From assembly GCA_016178255.1 (NCBI GenBank), contig JACOTQ010000058.1, forward strand, positions 1 to 7,681: DNA of 7,681 nucleotides. Direction: 5' to 3'. Shown here in pieces: positions 1-5,926 of this stretch (positions are counted from its first letter, which is position 1; every line of letters starts with the position of its first letter). Origin of the DNA: Candidatus Colwelliibacteriota bacterium. Lineage in GTDB: Bacteria; Patescibacteriota; Minisyncoccia; UBA6257; Colwellbacteraceae. Below the pieces are notes generated by a model. The model made no database searches. It saw only the letters and a list, made by a program, of their open reading frames with translations, and was not told where the DNA came from. The position numbers were made by a program, and so were the translations under genes.

Positions 1-492
1 ATTCCTTATCTCGGCCTTTGTTATGGTATGCAGCTCGCGGTTGTTGAGTACGCAAGGGGTATGCTAAATCTCAAAGGCGCCAATACCACAGAGAATGACA
101 AAAAAACCAGCTATCCGGTGATTGACGTGATGCCCGAGCAGAAAAAGAATCTCAAAGAGAGTAATTACGGCGCGACAATGCGTTTAGGCGCTTATCCCGC
201 CGAACTCAAAAAAGGAACTATTGCGGAGCGAGCTTACGGGAAAACGAAAATATCCGAGCGCCACCGCCACCGTTATGAGGTTAATCCCCTCTATGTCGAT
301 AAACTGCAGAAAAAGGGATTAGTTTTCTCCGGTGTTTCTCCGGACAGACGCTTAATGGAAATTATGGAGTTGCCGAAGGATAAGCACCCGTTTTTTGTTG
401 GCACTCAATTTCATCCCGAGCTTAAATCAAGGCCGCTTGCTCCGCATCCACTATTTAGAGAATTTATGAGAGCGGCTTCAGGACTGCTATAA
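1..492 (+). CDS. pyrG: CTP synthase, C-terminal glutamine amidotransferase domain (5' end outside window)
   Basis: CTP synthase makes CTP from UTP, ATP and glutamine in the cytoplasm; the part seen here is the class I glutaminase domain that releases ammonia from glutamine. The frame is open from base 1 and gives 163 residues before TAA. The nucleophile elbow GLCYGMQ is at residues 5-11, with catalytic Cys7. The pyrG-specific ERHRHRYEVN block is near residues 86-95, and QFHPELKSRP follows with His138 and Glu140 completing the triad. Other family landmarks are PVIDVMPEQ and a TMRLG block, whose usual GGTMRLG reads GATMRLG here. The end (PLFREFMRAA) is where the family normally ends, so the 3' end is intact. 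The first ATG at base 28 is internal and not a start; the N-terminal synthetase domain must lie upstream. The next gene begins 44 bases downstream without an obvious terminator. Confidence 0.96.
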   Translation: MPYLGLCYGMQLAVVEYARGMLNLKGANTTENDKKTSYPVIDVMPEQKKNLKESNYGATMRLGAYPAELKKGTIAERAYGKTKISERHRHRYEVNPLYVDKLQKKGLVFSGVSPDRRLMEIMELPKDKHPFFVGTQFHPELKSRPLAPHPLFREFMRAASGLL

Positions 493-536
493 TTATTAAA
501 AGGTCAATAAAGATAGTAAATTAAGTATTTTCCTTC

Positions 537-1256
537 ATGAAAGGGGATGCCGTGATTATTTTGCACGGATGGGGCAGTAGCGCTCATTCGTTCGACCGTA
601 TTAAAGAAGCTCTTATTAAAGGGAGTTTTCGGGTCTATGTTCCGGACTTGCCTGGTTTTGGGGGCGCAGCGGAACCGCCGTCCGACTGGAGACTTAATGA
701 TTACGCGACTTTTGTCCTGCGCTTTGCCGAAGAACAAAGAATAGATAAGTTTTATCTTCTCGGACATTCTTTTGGTGGACAGGTGGGAATTTTGTTTGCC
801 GCCCGATTTCCGGAGCGGGTTAAGGGATTGATTTTGTACGGAGCGGCGGCGGTACGGCGAAAAGACAGTTTTAAAAGACAGATTTTTATGGTGTTCGCAA
901 AAACCGGAAAAAAATTCCTATCTTTCCCTCCTTTCCGCTTTTTGCAGAGACCGGCAGCCCGTTTGCTTTATAAAACCGCAGGCTCGGTTGATTATCATCG
1001 GGCCAGTGATACCATGAAGAGCGTTATGCGCACCATTCTTAAGGAAGATGTCACGTCTTTTTTGCCCCGTATCAGCGCGCCGACCTTACTTATTTGGGGA
1101 GAGCATGATAGAGCCACTCCGCTTGCCGATGCGGAAATAATTCGTAAGTCTTTGCCCAACGCAACGCTCGCTGTTATAGCGGGCGCGGGACATAGCGCGC
1201 ATAAAGAACAGCCTGAAAAGTTCCTTGAAAGCCTTCTCCCTTTTCTATTGAAATAA
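537..1256 (+). CDS. Alpha/beta-fold hydrolase
   Basis: This is a 239-residue alpha/beta-hydrolase-fold enzyme, probably an esterase, lipase or acyl-hydrolase acting in the cytoplasm (no signal peptide seen). The oxyanion-hole motif ILHGWG is at residues 8-13, DLPGFGG at 37-43, and the nucleophile elbow GHSFGG at 76-81 with Ser78. The acid is Asp191 in IWGEHD and the base is His219 in GAGHSAH, so the triad is complete. Residues about 107-165 form a basic, helix-rich cap. The length is normal for the family. The ATG at 537 is the first after an in-frame TAA at 522-524 and puts the first beta strand right at the N-terminus. No Shine-Dalgarno is visible at normal spacing; AAAAGG near 498-503 is too far. 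The stop is one base before the murF-like start, so the two are probably cotranscribed. The substrate cannot be read from the sequence; a lipid or envelope substrate is only a guess from context. Confidence 0.9.
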   Translation: MKGDAVIILHGWGSSAHSFDRIKEALIKGSFRVYVPDLPGFGGAAEPPSDWRLNDYATFVLRFAEEQRIDKFYLLGHSFGGQVGILFAARFPERVKGLILYGAAAVRRKDSFKRQIFMVFAKTGKKFLSFPPFRFLQRPAARLLYKTAGSVDYHRASDTMKSVMRTILKEDVTSFLPRISAPTLLIWGEHDRATPLADAEIIRKSLPNATLAVIAGAGHSAHKEQPEKFLESLLPFLLK

Positions 1257-1257
1257 T

Positions 1258-2343
1258 ATGAGCGCCGCAGTATTTCTCTTAAAAATTATTTTAGTCATCT
1301 TAACCGTAAAGGCGTCACTTTTCTGGTTATATATTTGGCAGTTAAAGGAGTACCGGCTTCTCCGCTTCATGGCCGAGTACGGCGGTCTCAAGAAAATTCT
1401 GCGCCTGTGGCTGTTTTCGGGCGGCCGGCGGTTTTATGCGCCAGTGTGGACGAGTAAAGCGATACTGGCTTTGATGTTTCTCTTTGCTTTACTTCTTCTT
1501 TCGGCAGTTTTTCTGCCATATCTTTTGGTTTATTTTCTCGCCGCGCCTCTCGCAACCGCGGTAGTTTATATTCTCCGCGTCCCCACGAATTTTATGAAAG
1601 AATCTGTCTATCGCCGCGCGGAGTCTCGGATTCGCCGCGCCAAAGAAAAAGGACTAATTGTAGTTGGCATCACCGGCAGTTATGGCAAATCATCCACTAA
1701 AGAATTCTTAAGCCAAATTCTTTCCCATAAATTTAAGGTTCTAAAAACGCCGCGCAATATTAACAGCGAATTAGGCGTGGCTCGTTTCGTTCTCGATAAA
1801 GTTTCCGAAAACGACAAAGTGCTGGTGGTTGAGATGGGTGCTTATCATACCGGCGAGATTGCCAATCTGGCGCGCATCGCGCGTCCCGAGATAGGGATTC
1901 TGACGGGTATTACCGAACAGCATCTGGCGCTTTTCGGCTCTTTGGAGAACATTAAGAAAGCTAAATTTGAGTTGATAGAATCTCTACCCCAAAACGGCTT
2001 GGCGGTTTTTAACGGGGATAATGAGTATCTTCCGGAGATGGCGAAACGATGGCAAGGCAAGAGTATTATTTATCACCGCGATCAAAACTTGCGTCCCGAT
2101 TTACCGCCCCATTATCAGACTAATCTAAGCGGCGCGGTTGAAGTGGCCCGCTATCTGGGTATGAGCGATAAGGAAATTGAGGCGGGCATAAAGAATATTC
2201 GTCTTACTGACATTATGATTAGTACCCATACGGGCCGGGGCGGCGCTTTTGTTATCAATGATACTTACAGCGCCAACCCCGAAGGGGTGCGCGCGGCTTT
2301 CTTGGTAAGCTTATTAACGAGGCGTGCGATGTTGCCATCATAA
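1258..2343 (+). CDS. murF: Membrane-anchored MurF-like Mur ligase, C-terminal domain truncated by deletion/frameshift
   Basis: MurF joins D-Ala-D-Ala to the UDP-MurNAc-peptide using ATP in peptidoglycan precursor synthesis. The N-terminal ~110 residues replace the usual substrate-binding domain with hydrophobic helices (about 3-27, then a long hydrophobic stretch at 67-106), implying a membrane anchor. The Mur ligase core follows: P-loop GITGSYGKSS at 137-146, TPRNINSELG at 164-173, VVEMGAYHTGEI at 190-201, TGITEQHL at 216-223, FNGDNEYL at 251-258, and the C-terminal-domain entry NDTYSANPEG at 334-343. Homology stops at Phe348. Residues 349-361 are an out-of-frame tail ending at TAA. The true C-terminal end continues in another frame at 2301-2510, so the GDM/IELG segment of the ligase is missing. 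The segment between the central domain and PPHYQTN (about 270-285) is also shorter than in E. coli MurF, but in frame; that may be a lineage trait. The product as read is likely inactive or needs checking for sequence error. Confidence 0.85.
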   Translation: MSAAVFLLKIILVILTVKASLFWLYIWQLKEYRLLRFMAEYGGLKKILRLWLFSGGRRFYAPVWTSKAILALMFLFALLLLSAVFLPYLLVYFLAAPLATAVVYILRVPTNFMKESVYRRAESRIRRAKEKGLIVVGITGSYGKSSTKEFLSQILSHKFKVLKTPRNINSELGVARFVLDKVSENDKVLVVEMGAYHTGEIANLARIARPEIGILTGITEQHLALFGSLENIKKAKFELIESLPQNGLAVFNGDNEYLPEMAKRWQGKSIIYHRDQNLRPDLPPHYQTNLSGAVEVARYLGMSDKEIEAGIKNIRLTDIMISTHTGRGGAFVINDTYSANPEGVRAAFLVSLLTRRAMLPS

Positions 2344-2510
2344 CCACGGCTGATTCTTTTGCTGTTCTTAAGGGTGCACTGGGAGAAAAGGCTTTTTTGG
2401 CTACGAGGCCGGATATGGCGATTAATTTTCTACAAAAGGCGGCAGGCCCCGATGCGGCCATTCTCTTGGAAGGCAGAATCCCGGAGTCTGTGGTAACGTT
2501 TCTACAATGA
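2301..2510 (+). pseudogene. murF: Displaced C-terminal remnant of the murF-like gene
   Basis: Starting at CTT 2301, in the frame ending at TGA 2508-2510, 69 codons read as the end of a Mur ligase: LGKLINEACDVAIITT, then a DSFAVLKGAL helix, then AAILLEGRIPESVVTFL before the stop. This matches the last part of MurF C-terminal domains (the IGxxIxxxCDxAIITT and VVLLEGRVP patterns known from CPR MurF). It has no start of its own and joins the upstream frame in a few bases around 2299-2301. Compared with the E. coli MurF arrangement, about 30 residues between AAF and the IGKLI helix are absent, by an amount that is not a multiple of three. The TGA overlaps the next gene's ATG by four bases, an arrangement expected for the intact ancestral gene. 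The reading is direct; the size of the missing piece is an estimate. Confidence 0.8.
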
Positions 2511-3775
2511 AGCTTTTCAAAAAGCCGATATTCGTTTCCATATCCCCGAACGCGCAGGCAGGCGATGTTTTTTTGGCTATAAAGCTGGTTCTACAGCCTT
2601 GGCGATGGAGGAGTGGCGGCGCGCCCAGAGAGTTCGCTAAAAAGCTTAAAAGCTATTTAGGAATTAAAAATGTATTTTTATTCGAGAGCGGTCGGACATC
2701 GCTTTACGCTATTTTAATGGCTATTGGTTTGAAAGCGGGCGATGAGGTTTTGGTTCAGGCATTTACCTGCACCGCGGCCGTGAACCCCATTCTTTGGGTT
2801 GAAGCCAGGCCGGTTTATGTGGATATAGATAGCGACTTTAATATGTCTCCGGCTGATTTGGAAAAGAAAGTGACACCGAGAAGCAAAGCGGTAATTATCC
2901 AGCACACTTTCGGTTATCCCGGGAAAATTGACGAAATAACGCGGATAGCCAAGAAAAATAAACTTTTAATTATCGAAGATGCCGCGCACGCGCTGGGCGC
3001 CAAGTACAAAAGCAAAAAAGTAGGCGCCTTCGGGGACGCGGCGATTTTCAGTTTCGGCAGATATAAAATAATGTCATCTGTTTTTGGCGGCGCGGCCGTA
3101 ACGAATAATCCGGATATCGCGCGTAATTTAGAGCGGTCCGTTGATGGTTGGGACTTTCCGTCAACGTTTTGGATTTTTGAGCAGCTCTTTCATCCGATAC
3201 TCCTTTCCGTTACAAAGCCGTTTTACAATTTTTTTAGTCTTGGCAAAGTCGCAGTGGTTATCGCCAAAAAATTAAAGCTGATTTCATTAAGCGTTTATTC
3301 CGAAGAAAAGAGCGGCGGCAAGCCGCCGTTCGGGCCGTCTAAGATGCCCAACGCGCTCGCATTATTGGGCTTAAAGCAAATTGGCAAGCTCACGCGGTTC
3401 AATGAACATAGAACGAGCGTCGCTAATTTTTACAAAGAAAGCTTGTTTCGTAACAGTAAGATTTCTATTGTGGAATTTCCAAGAAGTTCTGAACCCGCGT
3501 TTCTCAATTTTCCTATCAGTGTTCAAGACGGGGATTTGGTGCGCCAATTAATTAAAGAAGGCAAAAGGCGAGGAATTTATCTGGAGGTGTGGCCGGCCAA
3601 GAGAGTAATCGGCCCGTCCGGCACGGATTTAAAAAAGCTTGGCTATATTTCCGGGTCTTGTCCTAAGGCGGAGGATTTATCCGCGCGGTCGCTGGTGTTG
3701 CCCACAAGTCCCAATACGACTATGCGAGACGCGAGGCGAGTCGTCAATTTAATTAACGATTTTTTCGGGAAATAG
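2507..3775 (+). CDS. DegT/DnrJ/EryC1/StrS-family PLP-dependent aminotransferase
   Basis: This is a 422-residue fold-type I aminotransferase of the sugar aminotransferase family, which usually transfers an amino group from glutamate to a nucleotide-linked keto sugar used in surface polysaccharide. SGRTSLYAIL at 61-70 is the cofactor phosphate region. QAFTCTAAVNPI at 84-95 and PVYVDID at 102-108 are family blocks. EDAAHALGA at 157-165 supplies Asp158 for the PLP ring nitrogen, and FSFGRYK at 181-187 supplies the Schiff-base Lys187. Glycine-rich FGGAAVTNN follows. Residues about 215-265 form an extra, hydrophobic-aromatic segment before the C-terminal domain, making it somewhat longer than typical members (about 370-390); this might allow membrane contact. 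The start ATG overlaps the TGA of the murF remnant (ATGA), suggesting translational coupling, and the stop abuts the femAB start. The exact sugar substrate is unknown. Confidence 0.92.
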   Translation: MKLFKKPIFVSISPNAQAGDVFLAIKLVLQPWRWRSGGAPREFAKKLKSYLGIKNVFLFESGRTSLYAILMAIGLKAGDEVLVQAFTCTAAVNPILWVEARPVYVDIDSDFNMSPADLEKKVTPRSKAVIIQHTFGYPGKIDEITRIAKKNKLLIIEDAAHALGAKYKSKKVGAFGDAAIFSFGRYKIMSSVFGGAAVTNNPDIARNLERSVDGWDFPSTFWIFEQLFHPILLSVTKPFYNFFSLGKVAVVIAKKLKLISLSVYSEEKSGGKPPFGPSKMPNALALLGLKQIGKLTRFNEHRTSVANFYKESLFRNSKISIVEFPRSSEPAFLNFPISVQDGDLVRQLIKEGKRRGIYLEVWPAKRVIGPSGTDLKKLGYISGSCPKAEDLSARSLVLPTSPNTTMRDARRVVNLINDFFGK

Positions 3776-4795
3776 ATGTTCAAAATCAAGGAAATCAAAG
3801 ACAAAAAAGTTTGGGAAAGTTTTGTTTTGTCCCAGCGAAATAAAACTTTCTTGCATTCCTGGAATTGGGGGAAATTCAATGAAAGTCTGGGGAGTAAAGT
3901 TTTTCGGCTGGGCATATACGATAGCGATGGAGAACTGTCGGGCGTTTTCCTGACTTTGAAAATCGTGGCGAGGCGTGGGTCTTTCTTGTTTGTGCCTCAA
4001 GGTCCCGTAGATAGCGATACCAACTTTGAGATGCTGGAGGTTACGCGGGATTATTTGAAGAACCTGGCTCTTAAGGAAAATTGCAGCTTTGTAAGAATTA
4101 GCCCGATTTTGCCCAACGACGTGGAAAGCGAGAATCTTTTTAAAAAGGCTGGCTTCCGAAAAGCGCCGATGCATATGCACGCGGAATTGATGCGGGTTCT
4201 CGATTTATCCCAATCCGAGGAGAAAATATTAGGCGGTATGAGAAAAACAACTCGCTATTCTATCAAGAAGGCGGAACGGGAGGGCGTGAAGATTATTAAG
4301 AGCCGTAATCAAAAGGATGTGGCTATCCTTAAAGAAGTTTACGATAAGACCGCGAAGCGGCAGAAGTTCGTTGCCTTCTCGGACGATTATCTTCAAAACG
4401 AGTTTAATTCTTTCAAGGGAGACGACCAGGTGCTCATCTTTTTAGGCGAGTATAAAAACAGGATTATCGCCGCCGCAATGATAATTTTTTACGGAGACGC
4501 GGCTTTTTACCATCAAGGCGCGACTTCCTTGGAGCATCCTGAAATACCGGCGGCTTATCTTCTGCAATGGGAGGCTATCAAAGAAGCCAAAAGGAGAGGC
4601 TGTAAGGTTTATAATTTTTGGGGGATATCCGCCGATGACAAGCCAAATCATCCTTGGGCCGGGCTAACTTTATTTAAGAAAGGTTTTGGGGGGACGAGCG
4701 AGGAATATCTTGGGGCGCAGGATTTAGTTGTAAAGCCTTCTTATTGGCTGAGTTTCATGATAGAAATTTTTAGAAAAGCGAGGCGCCGTCTTTAA
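3776..4795 (+). CDS. FemAB-type aminoacyltransferase (peptidoglycan bridge formation / GNAT-like)
   Basis: FemA/FemB/FemX enzymes add amino acids from aminoacyl-tRNA to the lipid II stem peptide, and related CPR and archaeal proteins share the twin GNAT-like fold. The 339-residue product has the family layout: LHSWNWGKFNESLG at 26-39 near the N-terminus, the LFVPQGPV strand-turn at 71-78, and RISPIL at 107-112. The basic segment MRKTTRYSIKKAEREG at 155-170 begins the second domain. The second-domain signature comprises YHQGAT at 245-250, PAAYLLQWEAIKEAKRRG at 258-275, YNFWGI at 279-284 and LTLFKKGFGG at 297-306. There is no signal peptide or membrane segment. Start is the ATG directly after the aminotransferase TAG, preceded by CGGGAAAT as a possible weak ribosome site. 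It closes the four-gene envelope cluster. The amino acid and acceptor are not readable; a role outside peptidoglycan is possible. Confidence 0.9.
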   Translation: MFKIKEIKDKKVWESFVLSQRNKTFLHSWNWGKFNESLGSKVFRLGIYDSDGELSGVFLTLKIVARRGSFLFVPQGPVDSDTNFEMLEVTRDYLKNLALKENCSFVRISPILPNDVESENLFKKAGFRKAPMHMHAELMRVLDLSQSEEKILGGMRKTTRYSIKKAEREGVKIIKSRNQKDVAILKEVYDKTAKRQKFVAFSDDYLQNEFNSFKGDDQVLIFLGEYKNRIIAAAMIIFYGDAAFYHQGATSLEHPEIPAAYLLQWEAIKEAKRRGCKVYNFWGISADDKPNHPWAGLTLFKKGFGGTSEEYLGAQDLVVKPSYWLSFMIEIFRKARRRL

Positions 4796-4831
4796 AAGTT
4801 CAAAGTAATGAATTTACCCATCCGACTTAAT

Positions 4832-4845
4832 GATTAAATTTAATC
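4832..4845. promoter_or_regulatory. Perfect 14-bp AT-rich palindrome
   Basis: GATTAAATTTAATC is identical to its reverse complement and lies 37 bases after the femAB stop and 69 bases before the start of the membrane-protein gene. It could be an operator half-site pair, but AT-rich palindromes of this size arise easily by chance and no second copy is seen. Confidence 0.25.
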
Positions 4846-4883
4846 GTGTTATTATGGTCCTAGTATTCCCTCTTTGTAAATCT

Positions 4884-4899
4884 TGCTATACTATGGAGG
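4884..4899 (+). promoter_or_regulatory. Extended -10 promoter-like box and nearby GGAGG ribosome-site-like sequence
   Basis: TGCTATACT (4884-4892) matches an extended -10 element (TGn plus TATAAT with one mismatch); no good -35 is seen 17 bases upstream. GGAGG at 4895-4899 lies 14 bases before the ATG at 4914, longer than optimal. The two readings compete: if TATACT is the -10, transcription would begin near 4899, on top of the GGAGG. Either way, this gene seems to have its own expression signals, separate from the upstream operon. Confidence 0.4.
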
Positions 4900-4913
4900 A
4901 ATAGAATTACATT

Positions 4914-5561
4914 ATGTTTTCTCAAAATCAATGGTATGAGTCTACAGTATTTGCTGTAATCGTTGGTGTTGTTTCTGGGTTGACCGTATTTCTTGTAGAT
5001 AGATTATTAGTCCAAGTTCAAGGAGGCGACCTTGAACTACTTGTTATATTTACTAGCGGTACTATTTTTGGGATTATTTCTGGTGCTTACTTCGTGTATG
5101 CATCGAAGAGTACTCCACTAAGAAAGGTTCTGCAGTATATTGTTTGGGTCAGTATCTCTGCTGTGAGCTTTTTTATAGCTTCAATAATGTCCGTCGGGTC
5201 GGTTGGTGGTGGTATAGCAGGTTCGATTACTCCAGATGATTTTGTAACTGGATTTGCTAGTGCCGTCTCTTGGGGAGGACTTATTGGCATTGGTATCTTG
5301 ATGCTGGGATTTAGAGTATTTTCGAAACCACACAAGAAAGATGTTTTATATCTTCTATTGGCTGCATTTTTAATACCGATGATACTCTCTCTTTTTTTTG
5401 TGACGCCTGAACTTTCTTACACAATGGCAGGCGTTCGGACTCAAAATAGTGTATTTATGTTTTGTTTATATATATTTTGGCAAACTGCTGTAATCGTAAT
5501 TTTCTCTCGTGTTCTCATTCGAGAAAACAAAAAAGTATCTCAAATCCCAGCATCTGAATAA
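4914..5561 (+). CDS. Hypothetical integral membrane protein, about six transmembrane helices
   Basis: I do not recognise this 215-residue protein. It has about six hydrophobic spans (roughly 11-28, 41-62, 72-93, 110-135, 143-163 and 178-200), a short polar N-terminus and a basic, polar tail (IRENKKVSQ). A glycine/serine-rich turn (SVGSVGGGIAGS, 93-104) and TPDDF lie between helices three and four. There is no visible catalytic or metal-binding motif. The ATG at 4914 has a GGAGG upstream at slightly long spacing. Codon use (TCT, GTA, AGA, ATA; few GCG/GCC) is unlike the operon before it and the dnaG extein after it, and it is preceded by 118 noncoding bases and followed by a gene remnant, so recent acquisition is plausible. 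That the ORF is a gene is fairly certain from its uninterrupted, membrane-like composition; its function is unknown. Confidence 0.75.
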   Translation: MFSQNQWYESTVFAVIVGVVSGLTVFLVDRLLVQVQGGDLELLVIFTSGTIFGIISGAYFVYASKSTPLRKVLQYIVWVSISAVSFFIASIMSVGSVGGGIAGSITPDDFVTGFASAVSWGGLIGIGILMLGFRVFSKPHKKDVLYLLLAAFLIPMILSLFFVTPELSYTMAGVRTQNSVFMFCLYIFWQTAVIVIFSRVLIRENKKVSQIPASE

Positions 5562-5609
5562 AAACTTTTTCGTTCATTAAGCATGTGTTATACCTAAGTA
5601 TTTTGTATT

Positions 5610-5819
5610 CTGTGGCTGAAATGTCTTGAAGTTGTAGGATTTAAATCGTTTGCCGAAAAAGCGGTACTGGATTTTTCTGTACCAATTTCTGCTATTATTG
5701 GCCCAAATGGTTCTGGAATCAAATGTCGCAGAAGCGATGAGCTTTATCTTTGGCGAGTAGTCGAATTGCATATGCAGATGGCAAAAAGTGGTTATGCGCC
5801 AGTTATATGGCGTCGTTAA
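5610..5819 (+). pseudogene. smc: Decayed 5' fragment of an SMC-type chromosome-segregation ATPase gene
   Basis: From TGG 5613 the frame reads as an SMC N-terminus: WLKCLEVVGFKSFAEKAVLDF, then SAIIGPNGSG, which is the start of the SMC Walker A site. At 5718 two bases are missing, so GSG is followed by ATC in this frame; shifting frame at 5719 restores SNVAEAMSFIFGE, the normal continuation of SMC. The expected GEQS then reads GAG TAG (5758-5760), a stop in place of Gln. The first frame then shows MAKSG..VIW, resembling the following SMC segment (MRGKSGEDVIW), and ends at TAA 5817. There is no ATG or GTG start: the codon before TGG is CTG, and an in-frame TAA lies at 5595. The rest of SMC (coiled coil, hinge, C-terminal head) is absent. 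This is therefore a nonfunctional remnant of at least three lesions. Confidence 0.85.
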
Positions 5820-5926
5820 TGCTTTAAGAGTAGTTTTAAAATATCTTTGGAATATTGATGTAATAAGTAATCGGGAATCTTGGATTCTCCCGAGTAACGG
5901 GGTATATTTAGGTCGAAGATTATAGT
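5820..5926 (+). other. Gene-less stretch before dnaG, possibly further SMC decay
   Basis: Together with the SMC remnant, about 365 bases between 5562 and 5926 contain no intact gene. In the frame ending with TAG 5923-5925, the translation around 5850-5920 includes IDVISNRE and SNGVYLGRRL, faintly like the VISRE..YLLNG..VRLKD stretch that comes next in SMC proteins. The order fits continued decay of the same gene, but the match is weak and could be chance. No convincing promoter for dnaG is visible; GAAG at 5915-5918 is at best a weak ribosome site. Confidence 0.3.
5871..5893 (+). other. Short hairpin upstream of dnaG
   Basis: TCGGGAATC (5871-5879) pairs with GATTCTCCCGA (5883-5893) through a three-base TTG loop, giving six plus three base pairs separated by a two-base bulge. 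It ends 33 bases before the dnaG ATG. There is no T-tract directly after it, so it is not a classic terminator; it could affect dnaG mRNA or be incidental. Confidence 0.4.

Noticed and set aside
28..30. ATG near the window start as a gene start
   Set aside because: The frame is open upstream and includes the catalytic GLCYG elbow before it, so the gene is a 5'-truncated pyrG.
3749..4180. 143-codon open frame on the minus strand
   Set aside because: It is fully antisense to the well-supported FemAB gene and the end of the aminotransferase, with no recognisable motif.
5610..5612. CTG as a real start codon for an active SMC protein
   Set aside because: CTG starts are rare, and the frameshift at Walker A plus the early stops make a functional product impossible anyway.
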